In this document: positions 8,102 through 12,665 of the stretch, one piece after another | Layout of the letters: every line of letters begins with the position of its first letter | How positions within the stretch are numbered: position 1 is the stretch's first letter | Assembly: GCA_035287045.1 (NCBI GenBank) | Contig: DATECF010000010.1 | Location: 1-12,665 of the forward strand | Direction of reading: 5' to 3' | Length of the DNA stretch: 12,665 nt | Source: JACPAP01 sp035287045 | Lineage (GTDB): Bacteria > Gemmatimonadota > Gemmatimonadetes > Gemmatimonadales > GWC2-71-9 | The notes under the pieces: model-generated | What the model was told of the DNA's origin: nothing | The model's input: only the letters and a program-made list of their open reading frames with translations | Databases searched by the model: none | Made by a program: the position numbers and the translations under genes

Positions 8102-9219
8102 TCGGGTTCGCGCCGCGACACATCCTCGTGACCGGCGGCGCCGGATTCATCGGGTCCAACTTCGTGCGGTGGACGTTGGAGCATGAGCCACAGGTGCACG
8201 TCACCAACCTCGACCGGCTCACCTACGCCGGGAACCTGGAGAGCCTGGCGGACGTGGACCAGCGATTCGGGGAAGCGGGCCAGGGCCGGTACGCCTTCGT
8301 GCGCGGCGACATTCGGGACTTCGACCTGGTGCGGGCCCTTCTCGCGGGGAACCGGGAAACGGGAAAGGGCAACGAAACGGCCGTTGATGCCGTGGTCCAC
8401 TTTGCCGCCGAGTCGCACGTGGACCGTTCCATCCTGGGCCCCCAGGCGTTCGTCGAGACCAACGTCAACGGCACGTTCACGCTGCTGGAGGCGACCCGCG
8501 CCGAGCTGGGCCAGCGGCCGCGCGAGTTCCGTTTCGTGCACGTGAGCACGGACGAGGTGTACGGCGACCTGGGGCCCAATGACCCCGGGTTCACCGAGGA
8601 GACCCCGCTCCGGGCCAACAGCCCGTATTCGGCGAGCAAGGCCGGGTCCGATCTCCTGGTACGGGCGTACGCGCACACGTTCCAGCTGCCGGCCATCATC
8701 ACGCGCTGCTCCAACAACTACGGGCCGTACCAGTTCCCGGAAAAGCTGATCCCCTTGATGATCACCCGGGCACTGGCGGAGGAGCCGCTGCCGCTCTATG
8801 GGGACGGCATGAACGTGCGCGATTGGCTGCACGTGTTGGATCACGCGGAGGCCATCTGGACCGTGGTGACCCGCGCGGCGCCGGACTCGGCGTACAACGT
8901 CGGCGGCGAGTGTGAGGTGTCCAACCTCGAGATCGTGAAGCGGATCCTCACCATCCTCGGCAAGCCCCAGTCGCTGATTCGGTTCGTCACCGACCGGCCC
9001 GGCCACGACCGGCGCTACGCCATGAACATCGCCAAGATCAAGCGGGAGCTGGGCTGGAAGCCGCGGCACCATCTGGACCACGGGTTGCGTGAGACGGTGG
9101 AGTGGTACGTCGCCAACCGCACCTGGTGGGAGCGGGTGCTGAGCGAGGCCTACCGGGCGGCCAATGCGCTGTACCTGGAACGAGAACGGGGAAGCGGGAC
9201 GCGGGAAGCGGTCCGTTGA
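8098..9219 (+). CDS. rmlB: dTDP-glucose 4,6-dehydratase with repeat-derived insertion
   Basis: Converts dTDP-glucose to dTDP-4-keto-6-deoxyglucose, using bound NAD. 373 residues, slightly longer than the usual 330-360. Seen are the Rossmann motif TGGAGFIG (12-19), LDRLTYAGN (38-46), HFAAESHVDRSI (101-112), VSTDEVYGDL (149-158) with the catalytic Thr-Asp-Glu, and YSASK (177-181) with the catalytic Tyr and Lys. NNYGPYQFPEKLIPL (206-220) and NVRDWLHVLDH (239-249) follow. The GTG start at 8098 overlaps the rmlA stop and has AGGA 6 bases ahead. Two oddities: residues about 84-95 replace the short Pro-Asp linker normally found before the AVVHFAAESH strand and are coded by 7-base repeats, and the last dozen residues (Arg, Glu and Gly rich) are coded by a second array of the same repeat. 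All catalytic parts lie outside these insertions, so the enzyme is probably active. Confidence 0.95.
   Translation: MIGFAPRHILVTGGAGFIGSNFVRWTLEHEPQVHVTNLDRLTYAGNLESLADVDQRFGEAGQGRYAFVRGDIRDFDLVRALLAGNRETGKGNETAVDAVVHFAAESHVDRSILGPQAFVETNVNGTFTLLEATRAELGQRPREFRFVHVSTDEVYGDLGPNDPGFTEETPLRANSPYSASKAGSDLLVRAYAHTFQLPAIITRCSNNYGPYQFPEKLIPLMITRALAEEPLPLYGDGMNVRDWLHVLDHAEAIWTVVTRAAPDSAYNVGGECEVSNLEIVKRILTILGKPQSLIRFVTDRPGHDRRYAMNIAKIKRELGWKPRHHLDHGLRETVEWYVANRTWWERVLSEAYRAANALYLERERGSGTREAVR
8347..8374 (+). repeat. 7-base tandem repeat inside rmlB
   Basis: Four successive 7-base units: gggaacc, gggaaac, gggaaag and the degenerate ggcaacg. They code the Gly-Asn-Arg-Glu-Thr-Gly-Lys-Gly stretch inserted just before the conserved AVVHFAAESH strand of RmlB. 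The unit matches the array at 9189-9209. Confidence 0.75.
9189..9209 (+). repeat. 7-base tandem repeat at the rmlB end
   Basis: Three adjoining units gggaagc, gggacgc, gggaagc, preceded by gaacg-type fragments from 9178. They code the unusual C-terminal tail of RmlB and lie directly before the rmlD start, so they also form its ribosome-binding region. Confidence 0.8.
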
Positions 9220-10085
9220 AGGTCTTGTTGCTCGGCGCCGGGGGGATGTTGGCGCGGGACCTCATGGCCCAGGCTCCCGACGGGGTTGACCTGGTCCCAC
9301 GCACGCGAGCCGAGACCGACGTGACCGCGGAGGCTGCAGTGGCCGCCGCGCTGCGTGAGGTCAGGCCTCAGGTCATCATCAACTGTGCGGCCTACACCAA
9401 CGTGGATGAGGCGGAGGCCGAACGTCAGGAGGCGTTCCTGGTGAACGGGGTGGCCCCCGGCATCATCGGACGCGCGGCATCCGCCCCCCCTCACCGCTCA
9501 CCCCTCACCGCATTGGTGGTCCACTTCAGCACCGACTACGTGTTTGACGGCCGCTCCCACCGCCCCTATCGGGAAGATGATCCCACCGACCCCATCGGCG
9601 CCTACGGCGCGTCCAAGCTGGCGGGCGAGCAGGCGCTCGCGGCGAGCGGCGTGACCCACCTCATCGTCCGCACCCAGTGGCTGTTCGGCCTCGGCGGTCG
9701 CTCCTTTCCGCGCACCATGTGGGAGCGGGCGACCGCCGGCAAGGCGACGCGAGTGGTGAACGACCAGCTGGGGCGACCCACCTACACGGTCGATTTGGCC
9801 AGGGCGGTCTGGCATGTGATCGGGAAACGCTCAGGCATTCTGCACATCGCGAACCTCGGGCAGGCGACCCGGTATGATGTCGCGCGGCGGGTCTTCCACG
9901 CGGCGGGGGTGCCGGGGCTCTTGTCGCCCTGCACCACCGCCGAGTATCCCACGCCCGCCAGGCGCCCGGCGTATTCCGTGCTGGACACGGCCAAGTACGA
10001 GTCGCTGGCGGGGACTGCCCTGCCCCGTTGGGAGGACGCCCTGGATCGCTTCCTTCAGGAACTCACGGCGGAGGCTCGCGGGTGA
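9216..10085 (+). CDS. rmlD: dTDP-4-dehydrorhamnose reductase
   Basis: Reduces dTDP-4-keto-L-rhamnose to dTDP-L-rhamnose with NAD(P)H, the last step of the pathway. 289 residues, normal for the family. Motifs are the Rossmann start KVLLLGAGGMLARDL (2-16), DVT (35-37), INCAAYTNVDEAE (55-67), VNGVAP (76-81), HFSTDYVFDG (103-112), the catalytic YGASK (130-134), VRTQWLFG (151-158), NDQLGRPTY (182-190) and the C-terminal RRPAYSVLDT (249-258). The start is the TTG at 9216, overlapping the rmlB stop as TTGA, because the Rossmann strand begins at once. The longer upstream frame lies inside rmlB and carries nothing like the family. An insertion at residues about 89-99 (Ser-Ala-Pro-Pro-His-Arg-Ser-Pro) is coded by three 7-base repeats and sits in the loop before the HFSTDYVFDG strand. 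Confidence 0.94.
   Translation: MKVLLLGAGGMLARDLMAQAPDGVDLVPRTRAETDVTAEAAVAAALREVRPQVIINCAAYTNVDEAEAERQEAFLVNGVAPGIIGRAASAPPHRSPLTALVVHFSTDYVFDGRSHRPYREDDPTDPIGAYGASKLAGEQALAASGVTHLIVRTQWLFGLGGRSFPRTMWERATAGKATRVVNDQLGRPTYTVDLARAVWHVIGKRSGILHIANLGQATRYDVARRVFHAAGVPGLLSPCTTAEYPTPARRPAYSVLDTAKYESLAGTALPRWEDALDRFLQELTAEARG
9489..9509 (+). repeat. 7-base tandem repeat inside rmlD
   Basis: Three exact-length units cctcacc, gctcacc, cctcacc. They code Pro-His-Arg-Ser-Pro-Leu-Thr in a loop of RmlD. The total of 21 bases keeps the reading frame. The unit differs from the gggaa-type unit in rmlB but has the same period. Confidence 0.8.
10070..10074 (+). promoter_or_regulatory. Ribosome binding site of rmlC
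   Basis: GGAGG, 7 bases before the GTG at 10082 and inside the end of rmlD. It is the strongest Shine-Dalgarno in the operon and decides the rmlC start over upstream in-frame codons. Confidence 0.75.
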
Positions 10086-10636
10086 AGGTCATCGGCACCG
10101 CGCTTCCCGGCGTGGTCATCATCGAGCCCAAGGTATTCGGGGACGATCGAGGGTTCTTCCTGGAGACCTACCACCAGCAACGCTACGCCGCGGCGGGAAT
10201 CCCTGAGCAGTTCGTGCAGGACAACCACTCGCGCTCGGTGCCGGGAACGTTGCGTGGCCTGCACTACCAGCGGGAGCGTCCGCAGGGGAAGCTGGTCCGC
10301 TGCGTGCGGGGGGCCATCTTCGACGTGGCGGTGGACATCCGCCGGGGATCGCCCACGTTCGGCAAGTGGGTCGGGGTTGAGCTGTCGGAGGACAACAAGC
10401 GCCAGCTGTACATCCCGCACGGGTTCGCCCACGGGTTCTGCGTTCCGGCCGTGGTGAGCGAGATGGAGTACAAGTGCACCGACTTCTACCACCCGGAGGA
10501 CGAGTCGGGCGTCATTTGGAACGATCCGGCGATCGGGATCGCGTGGCCCATTCGAAATCCGGTCCTGTCCCAGAAGGATGCCGGGTTCCCGCCGCTCACG
10601 CCCGAGCGCAGGGACCTACCGCCATACCCAGAGTGA
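10082..10636 (+). CDS. rmlC: dTDP-4-dehydrorhamnose 3,5-epimerase
   Basis: Epimerises dTDP-4-keto-6-deoxyglucose at C3 and C5, giving the RmlD substrate. 184 residues, the family's standard length, with the cupin fold. Seen are IIEPKVFGDDRGFFLETY (13-30), QDNHSRS (46-52), LRGLHYQ (57-63) with the catalytic His61, QGKLVRC (68-74) with Lys70, IPHGFAHGF (111-119) and YKCTDFY (130-136), whose second Tyr is the likely acid/base partner. GVIWNDPAIGIAWP (143-156) follows, and a C-terminal KDAGFP (165-170) completes the family. The start is the GTG at 10082, overlapping the rmlD stop as GTGA. Last gene of the rmlABDC operon. It ends 18 bases from the stop of the convergent HepT-like gene, and no convincing terminator hairpin with a T-run separates them. 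Confidence 0.96.
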   Translation: MKVIGTALPGVVIIEPKVFGDDRGFFLETYHQQRYAAAGIPEQFVQDNHSRSVPGTLRGLHYQRERPQGKLVRCVRGAIFDVAVDIRRGSPTFGKWVGVELSEDNKRQLYIPHGFAHGFCVPAVVSEMEYKCTDFYHPEDESGVIWNDPAIGIAWPIRNPVLSQKDAGFPPLTPERRDLPPYPE

Positions 10637-10654
10637 GCTGGAGGATTCGTTAGA

Positions 10655-11068
10655 TCAGCTCGACTGCTCCAGCCGGCTGACTGCGCGAATGAAGTCTTCG
10701 ATGGGCTCTAGGCCGTCTAATGCCTCGATGACGCGGGTGTAGTCACCGGCCACGTATTCGTGGATCAGGATGTTGCGGAAACCAGGCAGCGGGAGCAGGG
10801 CCTCCACCAGCTCGGCCGGGAAGCCGGGGACCTGGCGTAGCGCGCGTACGGCCTCGGTGTAGTCCTGGAATCGAAGCCCACTTCTCCCGGCCAACTCGCC
10901 GGCAATGTCAATCACGGCCTGGCACACGACGAAGAGCGAGAACAGAACGTCGTTGTGCAGGCTCAGGTCGGTTTCGAGCTGCGCCGCGTCGCGGATGCGC
11001 GGCCGGATGACCCGCAGGTGGTCCAGGTGACGCCGCAGGTCGGCCAGCCGCTCGACGAGGAACGTCAC
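10655..11068 (-). CDS. hepT: HepT-like toxin (DUF86 family), MntA partner
   Basis: 137-residue, mainly helical protein of the HEPN superfamily. The key RxxxxxxY motif with an inner His is visible as RNILIHEY (Arg98, Asn99, His103, Tyr105), the RNase-type active site of HepT toxins. The Asn-Asp-Val-Leu-Phe-Ser segment near residue 39 and the helix following it are usual for the group. In characterised MntA/HepT pairs, the antitoxin adds AMP groups to a Tyr near this motif and so blocks the toxin. The GTG start at 11068 overlaps the MntA stop as GTGA, so the pair is translationally coupled with the antitoxin first. The toxin-antitoxin role is inferred from pairing and motif; activity is not shown here. 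The gene lies tail to tail with rmlC. Confidence 0.88.
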   Translation of the reverse strand: MTFLVERLADLRRHLDHLRVIRPRIRDAAQLETDLSLHNDVLFSLFVVCQAVIDIAGELAGRSGLRFQDYTEAVRALRQVPGFPAELVEALLPLPGFRNILIHEYVAGDYTRVIEALDGLEPIEDFIRAVSRLEQSS

Positions 11069-11490
11069 CGGACGATCGCTTCCAGCTTGAGCCGGCGGGT
11101 TCGGAGCAGGAACGGCCGGAGGTCGGCCTCGCGCAGGAAGGTCTGTCGTATAAACGCGTGATCGGCTTCGGGGTCGGCCTGGTAGAGCCGTTGGCCGTCG
11201 CGGACGACGGCCCCGGCAAGCTCGGGGGGTGCGTCGTTCAAGACCACGACGTCCACTGCGTTGACGTGGGTGACGGCGATCAAGTCGGCGCTCATGGCGT
11301 CCCCGGCGCGGGCCCTGGCGGCCCTGCTCCGCAGTTGGCCGTAGTCGAACAGCAGGGCGACGTCCACGTCGCTTTCCGCGTGCGCCGTGCCGCGGGCGTG
11401 GCTACCGAACAGGTACGCCGAGACCACGCCCGGGGGGCGGCGGGCGGAGAAGTAGTCACCGAGGCTGCTCGCAATAAGCGGCTGGGACAT
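11065..11490 (-). CDS. mntA: MntA-like nucleotidyltransferase antitoxin
   Basis: Minimal nucleotidyltransferase that probably AMPylates and silences the HepT toxin encoded directly after it. The family signature GSx10DxD is complete: Gly29-Ser30, Asp41 and Asp43, reading FGSHARGTAHAESDVDVALLF, with a third acidic residue at Asp80 in VDVVVL. At 141 residues it matches the usual family length. The start is the ATG at 11490, which places the conserved GS motif at about residue 29 as in relatives. A GTG at 11562 or an ATG at 11541 would add 24 or 17 residues unlike the family, and no strong ribosome site decides. A short C-terminal Arg/Leu tail (from about residue 119) is ordinary for such proteins. 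A gap of about 120 bases separates it from the upstream gene, so the pair may have its own promoter there, though none could be read with confidence. Confidence 0.86.
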   Translation of the reverse strand: MSQPLIASSLGDYFSARRPPGVVSAYLFGSHARGTAHAESDVDVALLFDYGQLRSRAARARAGDAMSADLIAVTHVNAVDVVVLNDAPPELAGAVVRDGQRLYQADPEADHAFIRQTFLREADLRPFLLRTRRLKLEAIVR

Positions 11491-11612
11491 GACCTGCAAG
11501 ATACCACTGCGGAACCCGTCCGGCTCCGCCACCAGGTCCATCTTGCTGAACACGTGGAGCACCGTGCGTGGCGTGTCACGGTAGGGATGGGGCCAACACG
11601 GCAGCTGGAAAT

Positions 11613-12665
11613 CTAACGGCGTGCGCGGATGGACAGCTTACCCCTCACCAGCAGGCGCAGGCGCCGGAGCTGAGTCCGTATCACGCCCCTGGGCCTCGCT
11701 CGCAGGGCGCGCCGGAGCAAGGCTAAAAGGCCGGCCCACGACGCCACCCACATGATCCGCACGTCGAGGGACCGGCGGTAGAGCTGCTGGGCTCCCTCGG
11801 GCTTAAGCCGGGCAACGACGCGCCGCATGAGCCAGGGGGCCGAGCGCCGCAGCCGCCGCCTGACGTCGGCGGGGACCGAACCCGGCGCCAGCCGCTCGGC
11901 CAACTCGAGCGCAGGGTAGGCCAACCACGCCGCCGAGGTGCGGTTCGACAGCTCCAGGAACCGCTCCCACAACTCGGGGCGAGCCGCGAAGTCCCGCCGC
12001 ATCACCAGGACCAGCTCCACGTAGCGGATCATGGGCCCGGCATCGAGATGGCTGGATGCGTGGAACGCCAGCCAGGCCAGGAGCAGAGGTTGGGACAGCA
12101 CGCGGAGGGTCCGTCCGCCGCGCTCCAGTCTCACTCCCCCTTCCGGAGCGAAGCTGCCGAAGCCGGACCGGATGCCGAACCGCAGGGTGCGGTCCAGCGA
12201 GGCGTGCAGGTCAACGTGCCAGGGGTCATCCCGGTGGGTGATCTCCAGGGAAACCGGCAAGGGCGGGGTGTCTGGCGGGAACCAGTCTTCGCGAGAGCCG
12301 TCCAACGCCAGCGTGGGCCCCTTGCGGTATCCCAGACTGGCGAGCGCCGCGCCCGCTTGGCCCAGGTGCTGGGGTACCACCAGGAGGTCCACGTCTGCCG
12401 AGGGGCGGGTGCCGGGCTCGGGGAAGTACTCCCAAGCCGTATGCAGGCCCTTGAGTACCACGGCGGGAATGTGGCGTTCGGCGAACCCGTCCAGCACCCG
12501 GCCCAGCGCCGCATCGAGTCGCTGCGCCCGGGCGCGCCCGTGAGCCAGATGCTCGGCCAGCACCGCGCCATGTTGGGGATCCACGCGAACCCGCCCCGTC
12601 TCCGCCCAGTGGCCCAGGAGCGGCCCCATGCCGGAGGCGAAGGCGGCCACGCCCAGCGCCCGAGG
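11613..12665 (-). CDS. Uncharacterised nucleotidyltransferase-fold protein, N-terminus cut by window edge
   Basis: 351 codons run open through the right edge. A GTG at 12650 could be a start, but no stop lies upstream and relatives usually have about 50 further residues ahead, so the N-terminus is probably outside. It resembles the NTP_transf_5 family (uncharacterised nucleotidyltransferases). Counting from 12650, LKGLHTAWEYFPEPGTRPSA precedes DVDLLVVP at residues 86-93, with the metal-binding pair Asp86 and Asp88. A third acidic site is HVDLHASLD (145-153), and the Leu-rich LLLAWLAFHASSH region lies further on. The C-terminus is Arg-rich. Members occur in polysaccharide and other biosynthetic loci, but substrates are unknown. 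It might modify a sugar, protein or small molecule with a nucleotide. No role should be claimed beyond the fold. Confidence 0.78.
   Translation of the reverse strand, partial: PRALGVAAFASGMGPLLGHWAETGRVRVDPQHGAVLAEHLAHGRARAQRLDAALGRVLDGFAERHIPAVVLKGLHTAWEYFPEPGTRPSADVDLLVVPQHLGQAGAALASLGYRKGPTLALDGSREDWFPPDTPPLPVSLEITHRDDPWHVDLHASLDRTLRFGIRSGFGSFAPEGGVRLERGGRTLRVLSQPLLLAWLAFHASSHLDAGPMIRYVELVLVMRRDFAARPELWERFLELSNRTSAAWLAYPALELAERLAPGSVPADVRRRLRRSAPWLMRRVVARLKPEGAQQLYRRSLDVRIMWVASWAGLLALLRRALRARPRGVIRTQLRRLRLLVRGKLSIRARR

Noticed and set aside
9102..9215. N-terminal extension of RmlD reaching back into rmlB
   Set aside because: The added residues come from another frame of rmlB and its repeat array, while the Rossmann strand starts directly after the TTG at 9216.
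10637..10673. Inverted repeat gctggag / ctccagc between rmlC and the HepT-like gene as a shared terminator
   Set aside because: The stem is only 7 bases with a loop of 23, no T-run follows on either strand, and one arm is inside the HepT coding region.

Overview
The window looks like part of a surface-polysaccharide (O-antigen, capsule or exopolysaccharide) locus from a GC-rich Gram-negative-type bacterium. Genes are tightly packed, with many GTG and TTG starts and junctions that often overlap by 4 bases. The phylum cannot be fixed from sequence reading alone. A high-GC soil lineage such as Gemmatimonadota would fit, but that is a guess. No tRNA, rRNA, CRISPR array, insertion sequence or integrase was seen.

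Left block (1-6735, all minus strand, read right to left): a membrane-anchored CapD/WbpM-type nucleotide-sugar dehydratase, a Wzx-type flippase, a Wzy-type polymerase, a TolB-like beta-propeller protein of unknown role, and a family 2 glycosyltransferase cut by the left edge. The last three genes are joined by ATGA overlaps or near-overlaps, so this is probably one operon. Together the genes make a modified UDP-sugar, transfer sugars to a carrier, flip the repeat unit across the inner membrane and polymerise it. No initiating phosphoglycosyltransferase and no chain-length (Wzz) or export gene is visible, so the locus must continue outside.

Middle (6736-7186): a divergent intergenic region of about 450 bases with no convincing gene. 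It must carry the upstream signals of both flanking operons.

Centre right (7187-10636, plus strand): a complete dTDP-L-rhamnose operon in the order rmlA-rmlB-rmlD-rmlC, every junction a 4-base stop/start overlap. rmlB and rmlD carry short arrays of 7-base repeats that lengthen the proteins at places where the families normally have a short loop or an end. These arrays are the least ordinary feature of the window.

Right block (10655-12665, minus strand): a MntA/HepT-type toxin-antitoxin pair, end to end with rmlC, followed upstream by an uncharacterised nucleotidyltransferase-fold protein that runs off the right edge. The likely overall product of the main locus is a rhamnose-containing heteropolysaccharide that may also hold a 6-deoxy-HexNAc sugar derived from UDP-GlcNAc.
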